A stretch of 64,000 nucleotides of DNA from Tigriopus japonicus (lineage: Eukaryota; Arthropoda; Copepoda; Harpacticoida; Harpacticidae), in the NCBI GenBank assembly GCA_010645155.1, contig JAAGOF010000329.1, positions 202,443 to 266,442 of the forward strand, given 5' to 3'. The translations under genes were made by a program, and so were the position numbers. Below are positions 12,401 to 24,400 of the stretch, piece by piece; position 1 is the stretch's first letter, and each line of letters starts with the position of its first letter. Under the pieces are notes generated by a model. The model worked only from the letters and a program-made list of their open reading frames with translations, made no database searches and had not been told where the DNA came from.

Positions 12401-15400
12401 TCGCGTTTGAAAGATCATAGTTTCGAATTTGAGCAAATTCGAACATTCCAATGCTATGTACTTGCAATTAAAAAAGAGCTTTCAATGTATTTGCCAAGAA
12501 CATCATATGATTCAAGTTTTCAAGGCAAAGTCGTTGATTATTCCTTCTCAAAGAGTGTTAGGTAAAAACCAATACACTAATAGCTCAACTGATATTTTAA
12601 ATCCAACAACCTAAACTTCCTAAACTTCCAAAATGTTCAAGTGCTTGCCAGGTGATGACTTGATTTACTCAAAACATGAAAGATGATATCTTTTTCGCTT
12701 TGTGACTTATATAGCATATTCAAATTCGGGAAAGGAAATTGTGTTGCGCAAGTTATGAACACTTTTTATTCTTCAAGCGATTTTGTTAGAATTTCCATTT
12801 TTCTTTCGATACCTTTCTAACTTTTGACCCGGTTGTGTCCGTTCTCAATTCCTTGGTTTAGGCTTTTAATTTTAAGAATAACTTGATTTTTTTTCAAATA
12901 GCTAGAGGTAGACCGGTAGAAAATTTCGCTCGTAGTAATTGATGATTGGTAGGAATGAAAAAAACGTAACACCTCTTTGAAGTCTTAATGACTTGCTCCT
13001 GATTTTGTTGTGTTGAGTAAGCTATGGCAGACTTGAAAATTGCACTCATCTCCGCCTGCTAAATGCAGATAACAATCTTGAACCTCTCCCTTGAAATCAT
13101 CAATTTCCGAGTGGGATGTTGAATGTCAGGGCCTTGGGCAGATCGAGTTCAAGTGCTAACTCAACTTATCCTTTTGCGGAAACCATCGGCGTTGCAATCT
13201 AAAGAGCAGCCAGTAATTATTTCGTCCTCATTTCAACGCTCCGCTTATTAGCTCTATGGTTCTCGGAAACGTGGTTTACCTTTTGACAAAGAAACCCCTC
13301 TCTATTGGTCGCACATCTGTGCCTTCACAAGTCCTTCTCGGAGTAAATTGTCCTTTTAAAGGAAATCCTGACCTCCATTCCCCCATGAACAAGCCATAGC
13401 TTTGTCATACACCATTCCGTTTGGATATTTCAATACATGCAATTCAATCATAAATATCATAAATATACATTCATATTTGTTTGATCAGTTCAGTCAAAGG
13501 AAAGATGGGTGAATTGATTTTTGAGGGCTGGATTTTCCCGCCCCAAGGCACTTTGTTGTACGACGTGGTCGTGCAGAGTTTATTCATTCACGATTCTTTT
13601 CTTCTCGCCAAGAGCGATGAGATCGTGATGTGAGACACATTCCAACTGGGTTATCATCGCATATCATGATTTGAAATGAGTTACTGGTCAGAACAAAATG
13701 CTCCAGACCGACCTATCTACAACTAAAGCCAGTGAGTAAACTTCAATTAGTTTGATCACAACCATGAAACAAACTACTTAGGTTGTTTTTTGGCAGCTTG
13801 TTTCTGGTTTTCTCATAGGCCGTCGCGCCTCAATGAATCGGAACTGGATTTTCAAGACTTTAAGTGGATTATTGTTGTGGATCTCGTGCGTCAAAGTCTC
13901 CCGTGAAAGGTTCTAAGCTGACTCTCAATGAACTGTTCAATATTGACACGGGCTCTCAATTGACAACCTCCCATGGAGTCAGAATAAGAAAAAATAACTT
14001 TTGCCAAGACTTTGTAGTGGAGCTCTTGGAATATGGTTACCTTTCATTTCACTCCAGGGAGGATTGAACCCAACTTCACATGCTAATGGAGCAACCTATC
14101 CATCACAGAGTCAATTTTGTGTGAGCTAGCATGAAAAAGGAGAACCAGGGTTCACTATGTTTTTGATGAATCAACTCACTTTCCTCATCATCAGTCACAA
14201 GCTAAAGCTTGGTTCAATGTAATAAGTGTTCATTGTTAACCCAATTTTCATAAGAAGAGCCACTTTAATNNNNNNNNNNNNNNNNNNNNNNNNNNNNNNN
14301 NNNNNNNNNNNNNNNNNNNNNNNNNNNNNNNNNNNNNNNNNNNNNNNNNNNNNNNNNNNNNNNNNNNNNNNNNNNNNNNNNNNNNNNNNNNNNNNNNNNN
14401 NNNNNNNNNNNNNNNNNNNNNNNNNNNNNNNNNNNNNNNNNNNNNNNNNNNNNNNNNNNNNNNNNNNNNNNNNNNNNNNNNNNNNNNNNNNNNNNNNNNN
14501 NNNNNNNNNNNNNNNNNNNNNNNNNNNNNNNNNNNNNNNNNNNNNNNNNNNNNNNNNNNNNNNNNNNNNNNNNNNNNNNNNNNNNNNNNNNNNNNNNNNN
14601 NNNNNNNNNNNNNNNNNNNNNNNNNNNNNNNNNNNNNNNNNNNNNNNNNNNNNNNNNNNNNNNNNNNNNNNNNNNNNNNNNNNNNNNNNNNNNNNNNNNN
14701 NNNNNNNNNNNNNNNNNNNNNNNNNNNNNNNNNNNNNNNNNNNNNNNNNNNNNNNNNNNNNNNNNNNNNNNNNNNNNNNNNNNNNNNNNNAATGAACTGT
14801 TCAATATTGACACGGGCTCTCGATTGACAACCTCCCATGGAGTCAGAATAAGAAAAATAACTTTTGCCAAGACCTTGTAGTGGAGCTCTTGGAATATGGT
14901 TACCTTTCATTTCACTCCAGGGAGGATTGAACCCAACTTCACATGCTAATGGAGCAACCTATCCATCACAGAGTCAATTTTGTGTGAGCTAGCATGAAAA
15001 AGGAGAACCAGGGTTCACTATGTTTTTGATGAATCAACTCACTTTCCTCATCATCAGTCACTAGCTAAAGCTTGGTTCAATGTAATAAGTGTTCATTGTT
15101 AACCCAATTTTCATAAGAAGAGCCACTGTAATGTTCCATAGATGTTCCAAGAGGCGTACATCTGTTTTCTCCGATTCAAAGTACTTCTCTCAGAATCTCA
15201 TCTTTTGGAGTTAATTTGTTTTGTTCTTAAAAGAAAACACGGCTCTAATAGAGAGATATCTTAGTTCAACTGTTGGCAAGTATCTCCATTTTTGAAGAGA
15301 AGAACATATTTTACCTGAATGGTCTTCACATTAAAGAGGATCAATGAGTCTGAAATCTTGAAAGATATCCCCAAAAAACAAGTCTCAATTTCATCAAACC

Positions 15401-18400
15401 AGGCTGTATGCAATTCCTCTAGCACCCTTTCAATTTTCTTGAAGCTTTTTTACGGATTGATCCATGCAAAAGTGGCCTGGACATGGTAAAGTAAATAATA
15501 CACCCCATAAACTCTCCTCACGAAGGACTAACCAGTCTCATAGAGCAAAGGGTGCGAATTGTTATGAGCGTTATGCCGCCCACTAGTTCGTTATTTACAT
15601 GCTAGTGCTAACTGGGCCATCTTGGCATGGGGTAACTTGACGATCTTTGAGGAACTCCATGCAGGAGTTTGCACTTTGAATTTTCAAGCATGCCAACCGA
15701 AGCAGACGAGGTGGAGAAAAATTAATAGCTGGTGCATGTTTCCTCGACTTCCGCCATTGGAGGAGGTTGAATGCAATTTCTCTTATTACGTGCAATTTTA
15801 CACCTGTTCGATTCAAGTTAGTGGTTACTCTTTACGGTTTGACTTGACGCTGATTGACTTGAATCTCTTAAGGGCCCTTCGGAAGTGCATAAAATCTGTG
15901 CTCTAGGCAGACCTGCTTATTCAAATGCTTCAGAATACTCACATTGCTTAATTGCCTTTATAACTTCAATGGCAGAACAACTAAACTACAGAGGAGGGAT
16001 GTGACTGAGGATGACTTCCTCTCACTTGAAATAATTGCCAGTGCGTCTTTCCATCTGTCATGTTTTCCGGACGGGATCCCGCAGCAGGCCCGAGATTATT
16101 TATCATCGTGTATTATGAGTTTATGCATACACCATGTGCATGATGCCAGTAGAGGTGATGGTGGAATCAGTAATAGTAGCCGCAGTAGGCCTCGGGATTT
16201 CCGCTACCCGCTCTACACTCTCCATCCATCCATGATCCGTTCAAGAAAACCTGCGGAGAGCGAGCAACTGACAGACCAACTAACTAACTCGGTTGGTTGA
16301 CTGGCTTGCATGGTTGGATTTAGCGGATCGTCGTTGGTTTGAGAGGTTGGTTGGCTGGTTGGTTGGTCGGTGGAGCTTGCTCATGATACCGGTTGGTTGC
16401 CTTCTCCTCATGGCGAGAAGTGTAGATGTGGGCTAAGTTAGTTGTGTGTACGTCTTAGGCCTGACGAGAGCACCGTTGTGAATGTAGTAGGAGAAAATCC
16501 TCATTCATTGCTCAAGTGTTCCTCTTTCGCAGAGGATTGGCAATACTAGTACATAGTCAACCAGTGTCCAAAGTGCAAATTTGGGTTCACAAATTTGCCA
16601 ACTTATGGAATATTTGCCGGTGTGAAACAAGGGATCTTCGAAGCCAGGTATGAAAGGCATTGTTATTAGTCATATTTCTTGCCTCTCAGGGCTTTTTCCA
16701 CTCTCCCGAGTAGATTTGTCGATTTGCAACGGTACTTGTGCTTACGAATAGCAAAAGCCTGACGCTTCTCGTTTCTTCTTCCTCGACTACTACATATATA
16801 TGTGCTATGTACATTTCGTTGCGAGCTCACTCAGTCGATGTTAGGGAATGCGAGATTTCCAAGTAGCAAAAAATGCAGGTGGTCTTCAAATATCCATGTC
16901 CAACGCCGTTGAGCATGTACTAAAACCAGGTCTCGTTTTCGTCTTTCATTTGGTCCATGATAATAACCTTTTGGCTCATGGAGTTGATGGTCAATGTAAC
17001 TCGAGTCGAGGGGTCTCTTCTATCCCTGTCATGGAAGTGAAATTGGAGGCCGGGCAATGGAAAATTAGCCATTCGAAGTGAGATGACTTGGCATCCCTGA
17101 AAATGAGGAACAGTAATTGGAAATTTGACTTACAATGGTGTGTGTGTGTGTGCGTGAAAAGAGACTTATCATCCTCTGATGGCAGTCATTTGAATGCCAA
17201 TCGCAGACCATATTCCTCATTCATCGAACTCGCCATAGACCACATAATATGGAAAGTGCCGCGAGTTTTAGCTTACATTTAGCTGGGTGAAACCAGTAAA
17301 AATACTGGCCTTCCCAATCTCTATCTGAATCTTATGGTGTCTGAGAGGATTTCGGTTGTGGTTCTCAAGATTCTTCACACTTCCAAGCGAAAAAAAATAC
17401 CGGCTTCTTCGACAACACCAATTTTACAGGTTTTCAAAAAAGGTTTATGGTTCCTTTGCTCTTTGATCCAACTTCATGGGACATCACCTTGAGATAGGTA
17501 ACGAGATCCAAAATGGTCGACAGTAATTGTCCAATAAATTAGGATTTCCTCCCAAGTTTTCTACCACCATCATCATCATCATTATTATGATCATTAAAAC
17601 GCCTTTTTAAGGCAACGCTACGACTTCTCAAAAGAAGGTGTGCTCTACGTTTTTTCATCGATCTAAGTTAGTTTCCCAAGGTACCAATTAATTCGAAATC
17701 GCAATGAAGGCCAATCAAAGAGAAATCCTGGGTTTCACGGCCAAATGAGTGGTGAATTGAATGCGATACGGTGGTTTACTTAGAGCATGGTTTGAATCTC
17801 TAGAATCTATCAAAAGTCACCAAATCCACTTGAGAAGACCGACTGTTCAAGGCAATGGTCAGAGTGATAACTGTTGCCCTTTGTCCTATCAAGGTTCAAC
17901 GTCATTCTCGCTCAAGCACTTCTTTCTTTCTTTCTTTCTTTCTTTCTGTCTGTCTACGAACGTACGTATGTATGTGTCTATCTGCTTTCAATTCAGTTCA
18001 GGGTTCTTTTTTCCCGATTGAACCTTTTCGTCTCAGAAGAGACAAATATCAATGTCATTGTTCGAACGGGAACTTGATTTAGGGTACGGTTCTCATATTG
18101 GGCTTTCAATGGCGTGTCCACGTACTTGAGACATGAAAGAGCTTTGATTGCCAGCTTTGCCAAAAATTTCGAGTTGAAGGTGGGGAAATAGATAGGGAAG
18201 TGAATACCACTATGACGGACAGACAGAGGCCAAAGGTTAATGCTAGGTTCTTCACCCTCCCACATAGTAAGACCGACGTTCTTTTGGAGTTTAGGCTAAC
18301 ATCTGCCAATATTCACTCGATCGGCGTTCATAAACAGCAATGTGAAAAATACCTACCTATCCCTTATCTAAGGTAGGCAGGTTGCCAGAGGGTGTTTCTC

Positions 18401-21400
18401 TTTGGATGATGACCACTTCACTTCCCATAAACGTCTCTCAAAATGGAGATTTTTTTTTCTTCCGAAGGAGCATCATGAATATTTTCACTTTTCATGCTTA
18501 GAGACCCTTAGGAAGGCCATATTTGGGAGACAAACGAACTCGTGTACTGTATCTTGAATACGTCGGCAAACTTGAAACCCTTTCATTGTAAAGTGACGGG
18601 GAAAAATTCATCAACATCCAGGCCTGATCTTCATATTTTGGCTTTGATCATTGTGGCAGTGATTTCGATAGCCCAAGGTGATAATAATCCACGTCATCAT
18701 CGATCCGATCACTCAAAGATCGATGCCACACCCTAATGTAATCTCCTTTCACTTCCTAGAACTCTCGGTCTTTCCGATAACAAAAACTTGCAGGTTTCAA
18801 TAATCGCAATAATCGGAACCTTCGACAACAAAACCTTTTTTTCTCAAGCCGTCATTTTTGAATTGTCCATTATAATCGTCCGTGTTATTGATGGAATCAA
18901 ATCAGACTTGCAAATGGGTTTTGAGAGCCGAGGTTTTGGCTGGCAAGTCGGTAAAATGGCGTGCATTTGGTATAAGTGGCGTGAGATGATGCTGAGCACG
19001 ATCTTATGATGACGAAACGAAGCAGGAGGTCCATGAACAAGGAAGGAATGACCACAGTCTATTATCACAAGGATGAATGGATCATATACAGATCGCATCC
19101 TCAGCTAGAGATTCATTTTTCGAGTGGGGGTTTCCAAATCTCAGATCTGGCCCATGTTTATTTTGCGTTGTCGAGGAATCTATGCCCGAGATGTGTTTTT
19201 CTTCTGTTAGACCGAAATGATTTCGACCTCCGTCAATGACGCGTTTCCAATGGATTTCATTAGCGATCATCATGATCATCACCAAAGATTGAGCGAGTCT
19301 GGATGGGCTTTGGCGTGTTCAATACCGAGAGTGCCTTGGCTCCTTTTATCGTGAACATGACGAGGTCACGAAAACTCCCAATGAAATTCAATCAATCAGG
19401 CAAAGATTTCTCAACTTTCAGATCAGATATCCTCCACCCCAATTGAGCTAGTCTTCATTTAAATACGGTAGATAGGATAGCGACCTTTGCGAACGGAGAA
19501 TATTGAGCAAGACATGGAAGAGAGGTACATACTAATTCTCGTTTGGCATCCACCAATTTTTGGCAAGACGAGCACCAAATTATTAGGCTTGGCTAATGAG
19601 AGGTTTCTCCCCTTGGACTCATCACCATACCTTCCTATTTCGTTTTCAGAAGCAGCAAGGCCTTTGCTCAGACCTTCACTTTGGTGACAGTGAGAAGTGA
19701 GGAGTTCACCTTCCAAAGCCCGAACGCGGAAGACATTCGAGATTTAGTTGTCTACTTCTTGGAGGGACTCAAGAAGCGATCCAAGTTTGTGGTCGCTCTT
19801 CAGGATTACAAAGCACCAGGTAAGAAGACGAAGAAGACTCTTTTGACTGGGTAATTGCGACGTTGTCAACGCTTAAATTTGATTGCTGTATGAATAATGT
19901 CTTCATTCTTGTCATTATCTCCACGACTCTAATGACGGGAATGCTCGGATAACTGCATTCCTCATGAGATCTTTGTTGACGAACGAACGTCCAAAGGCAT
20001 TTTGTCATTCAAGTACTTTGTTATCAAAGAAATCGTGATTGTCAGAAAGCGAGTTCTTCGAGTGTTGAGAGATAAGGATGGAAAGACACTTAATCAAGAG
20101 ATGAACACATTTTGGGGGAGTTGATTCACAACCACAACAGGAATGCCTTCCCATGCCACTTTTGGGCCATGTACAACTATGTGGGAATTTTCGTTTCATC
20201 ATTGAATCAGGCGTAAATGTTTGCGAATTCCTTTTGGAATACCACACCAACAAATAGCAGATGAAGTCTTCGCTCAATTCCAACGTTTAGCCTCGCTTCA
20301 TTAACCCAAACCCAATTTTTCATGGCATCATGTCTGAACCATTTCGAAAATTAGAGCCTGTCCCCTGAGGAAAAACGAAGATGAAGAGAGAGGCCTCGGA
20401 CTTTCATTTCTGCTCTGAATACAAACATTAGCACAATTAGTCCTCACCGATTTACTCCAGCCACTCACTCAAGTCTCCACTGTCCACCAAATAGCGAAAA
20501 CGTATTCTTTTCGAGGCCTTAGGAGATAAGGAAGTGGAAACGGCGAGCACATTTGTTGCCCCTCTAGAAACTCTCGAACAAACTGATTGTCCGTTCAGGG
20601 GGGAAAAAGATCACGAGGAAGTGAACCAACCACTCTGATTACACTTTCATTTTATTCAAAGCAAAAGAGAGAGTTGTTCCGAGGGAAATTGCCAGGTAAC
20701 AAAAGAGTTGCCTCTTCCATAGACAAGAGTGGACATGGACAAGTTGATCAAGTTTCACATGGACTGACTTTAATCCTCGAGCAAGGCGACCAACACTGAT
20801 TTTTCTAATCTGTAATTGAGAGAAAATAGCGCAAGTTTTTCTGCCTCTGGAAACAAGAAAAAAGATCATGCGGAAAACCCACCCAAACAGACCATTTGAG
20901 AACGAAAATCACGGTTTTCACGATCATCCATCAAGGAAAATGGTTTTTAAGTCATGCAGAGATGGAGAGAAAGAGACAGGAAAGAGGGAGGAGGAAGCGA
21001 AGGAAGAATTTGGTGGAAACTTTCACTCAGTCATTGTTTACACGAGCTCAACAACTCTTGCCAAACTCATAGACAAATAAAAATCCTCTTCATTGGCCTC
21101 GGAATGTCTTCGTAAATGACCGCTTATTGGACACGTGGCTTGGGAGTTCCGTTTCGGTGGTAGATGAAGGATGGTCATGTTAATGGCACCTTCTCTAAGT
21201 ACTCGATCGATAGTCGATACCCATCCAATCTTAAAATCCTTTTGTACCGAGGTGAAATCCCCTTCACTTGATGCATGTGCAATAGATCGATTAGATACAA
21301 ACCCTCTTTGGAACATGGTCGTCGACGACATGGACAGCTTTGGGCATGTTTTGCATTGCTGAACCTCTTATCTCAAGTTTCTATCTCACTTGGTCAAGCC

Positions 21401-24400
21401 ATTGTAGGTTCATATAGTAGGGACGGACACTACAGTACACTCACATTTTCACTTCGGTCCATGTCCACGTGTAGTAGATGGATCTGTGTGTGCGAAAGTG
21501 AACTAACCCGTCCATCACCTCCAATGGATGGCATCAACTGAAGAGTTTTTCACTTCTTTGGCGGCTAATGTGTGCCTTGAATATTTCGAAACCCACCAAA
21601 TTCCCAAGCCATCCTCTCAAAAAATGCTACCATACCACATTGTGGGAAAAAGAAGAATCTGCTCAGTACTGAGAGGAAAACTGCGGTTTATACACCTTAT
21701 GGGTTCCTGATTGTCGTTTTTAATCCAAATGGGGTCACAGGGGGCACCTCCAAAAGGCACACCGTCACCGGATGCCCACTCAACTTCCTCATTTTGATGA
21801 GCATCTCCAGAACCATAATTTTCGAAAATACCCACTCTAAACGGCCTGAAATACTCGTATATACGTGTTAGTAATGCTTTCTCAATCTCATTTCCAGCTG
21901 AGGGATCTTCGTTCCTGAATCTGGTTCGAGGTGATCTGATCCTTTTGGACGAGGAGAACTCAGGGGAGACCGTCTTGAACTCGGGTTGGTGCTCAGGCAC
22001 CTGCGAAAGAACCGGCGAACAAGGAGATTTCCCCGTGGAGACCGTGTACGTCCTACCAAGCATGAATCGACCTCCTGACGATATTCTGGTAAGAAATCAG
22101 TGCTTGTCTCTTTGATTGATCTTGAGAGTTGAGATTGGAGATGCGGTGTCTTCGTACTAATGGTTGCGGTTTACTTACTGTTTGACGACGAGGTTTCTGT
22201 GGTGTTAAGTGCGTCTCTTGTATGCTGAGAAGGGGCAAGATCTTGATCGAGGTGGCAGTGGTGAAAATCTGAAAAAACAAAAGAAACTCGACAATTGTTG
22301 GTCGGTGTGTTCATTGATTTCACTTTCCCGAAATTATCCATTGACTTCTTGGCAAGATTTGCTTCACACCATAAAGGAGTTCAATGCTCGGTCTTCTAAT
22401 CTCAGAACAAGGAAAAAGTCTTGGACGAGGAATTGACTAACATAAGTCGGTTGCAACTGCATTGATAGCCACGGAGACCAAGTATGCAAGCATATTTAGT
22501 TGATCCACTTTTTTTGCAAGCATGATTTGGAGTAAATGTCCTCTTGCGAGCGTTTGCCTCTTTTGTTTCAATTTCAAAGGAGATTATTTTTGCACAGTTG
22601 TCTTTTTTTTTTTTGGTTGGTCATGCAATTGTTGGTCAAATCAAATGTCAGCAAACACATTGAATAGCTGGACCCTTGTTAAGTTCCGCTTGACATTTCT
22701 AACCGGAAGTCTTGTCGGAAATGTCGAAAAAAACAGACTTTGATACCCGCGCAATGACAGATAAAAACGATATCGGAACCTCGAATATTTCAGGCTCTCT
22801 TTACAATGGATCCTTCGGAGCACAATCGTCGATTATTCCCTACCCAAATGAATGGCATAGATCCCTTGGAGAAGCCCTATACTCTGGAAGAGTACGCCGT
22901 GGATCATTTCCGGCCTCCACCCAAGCGAACAATCAGCAAGAGTTTGACCATCAGTTCCGCACGGAAAACGCGCGGAGACGAGTTGTGGCGGCACAGTCGG
23001 GAACCCATCAAGCAGCCTTTGCTCAAGAAGCTCATGAACAAGGACGAAATACGAGAAGAAGCCTGCATGATCTTCCACGCAATGCTCAAATACATGGGCG
23101 ATTTGCCGTCTCGACGAACTAGAACCGGAAACGAGCTCACCGATCAAATCTTTGAGGGACCTTTGAAGCACGTAAGTGGCTCTAGTAGGAAATGGAGGGA
23201 GATGGTTGGCTTCATGGTTTAATGAAATTCTTGGTATTGCTTTTTTAGGAGATCCTTCGAGATGAGGTGTACTGCCAGATTATGAAGCAACTCACGGACA
23301 ATCGCAACCGCTTGAGTGAGGAGAGAGGATGGGAATTGATGTGGTTAGCCACGGGCTTATTCGCCTGTTCACAAGCTCTCATGAAAGAGTTGAGTCAGTT
23401 CCAAAGGACCAGAAGGCACCCCATTGCTGTGGACTCGATTCAAAGGCTCCAAAAGACCCTAAGACACGGGCAAAGAAAATATCCTCCCCACCAAGTCGAA
23501 GTGGAAGCCATCCAACACAAGACTACCCAAATCTTCCACAAAGTGTACTTCCCCGACGACACGGACGAGGTATTAATATATTTTTTTGTTATATCAGTTT
23601 TGGAAACTCAAATTGGTCGTATTTGGCAAATTTTTAGGCCTTTGAAGTAGATTCCTCGACCCGTGCCAAAGATTTCTGTCAAAGCATCGCTCAACGCCTA
23701 AATCTGCGCTCGAGTGAAGGCTTCTCACTCTTCGTCAAAATTGCCGACAAAGTGATATCGGTGCCCGAAGGCGACTTCTTCTTCGATTTCGTCCGACATC
23801 TCACGGATTGGATCAAAAAGGCCAGACCCACCCGCGACGGTAATTTACGATAATGACTGATACGAAACTCTTCTTCGCTTCATTGCCGATTAGTTTGATC
23901 GAGTTAGATAAAAAAGGAAGTCACTGTGATATCGCTCCTTAAACAGGCGCCTTTGTGCAGTTATCATTATCCCACCATTAGTATCTGCTCGCTCACGCAC
24001 TATTGGCCTTGATCTTATGAGAGTAATAACAGAACCCTTGGCCATTAACCTTGTGCTAGTAAGGCCAACTCGGTTTGTTTCTGGATTTCCTCACTCAAGT
24101 GTCGGAATTCTCGTCGACTCAAGACAACCATGCTGTTTTGGATGTACTCGAAATTTTGTACTGTCAGTCAGAACGAGAGGCTAAAAGTGAACTTGTGCAT
24201 TGTTTTTCAGGTTCCACCCCACAATTCACATACCAAGTGTTCTTCATGAAGAAACTTTGGACCAACACAGTTCCAGGCAAGGACCGGAACGCAGATGTTA
24301 TTTTCCACTTCCACCAGGAGCTCCCGAAACTATTAAGAGGTAACCTCATCATAACATCTTGTGTACTTAGGGAAAGAGAGAGCTGCGTTGCATTACTGCT

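Larger units (their letters stand above)
9958..19649 (+). other. Giant intron 16 of myosin VIIa (9.7 kb)
   Basis: The donor GTAAGT at 9958 and acceptor TTTTCAG at 19649 join AA with A to give a lysine codon, continuing SSQK-SSKAFAQ. The intron is roughly 90 times longer than a typical intron of this gene. It holds an assembly gap, duplicated gap flanks, a (CCTAA)-like tract, a GGCCAC-rich repeat and several microsatellites, listed separately. The open frames inside (longest 118 codons at 15944-16300) match no family I know. The rest appears to be unique sequence, possibly with enhancers that I cannot recognise. Confidence 0.85.
7189..19819 (+). other. MYO7A: First MyTH4-FERM tandem of myosin VIIa
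   Basis: Exons at 7189-7371, 7430-7668, 7732-8161, 8227-8400, 8777-9175, 9292-9409, 9831-9957 and 19650-19819 encode about residues 973-1585. MyTH4 landmarks are [24 protein letters not shown] and [15 protein letters not shown]. The FERM part starts near residue 1257 with the [10 protein letters not shown] ubiquitin-like lobe and ends after the FERM C lobe around [13 protein letters not shown]. The 9.7-kb intron 16 interrupts the C lobe just before the [11 protein letters not shown] strand. In the family this half of the tail binds scaffold cargo such as SANS. Confidence 0.95.

Noticed and set aside
13505..13633. 42-codon ORF with a fair start context in myosin intron 16
   Set aside because: Too short, no family resemblance and no other support.
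15944..16300. 118-codon plus-strand frame in myosin intron 16
   Set aside because: The sequence has no recognisable fold or motif and no splice context. The C-terminal part is simple-sequence derived.
21617..22063. 148-codon minus-strand frame
   Set aside because: Most of it lies antisense to the conserved myosin SH3 exon.
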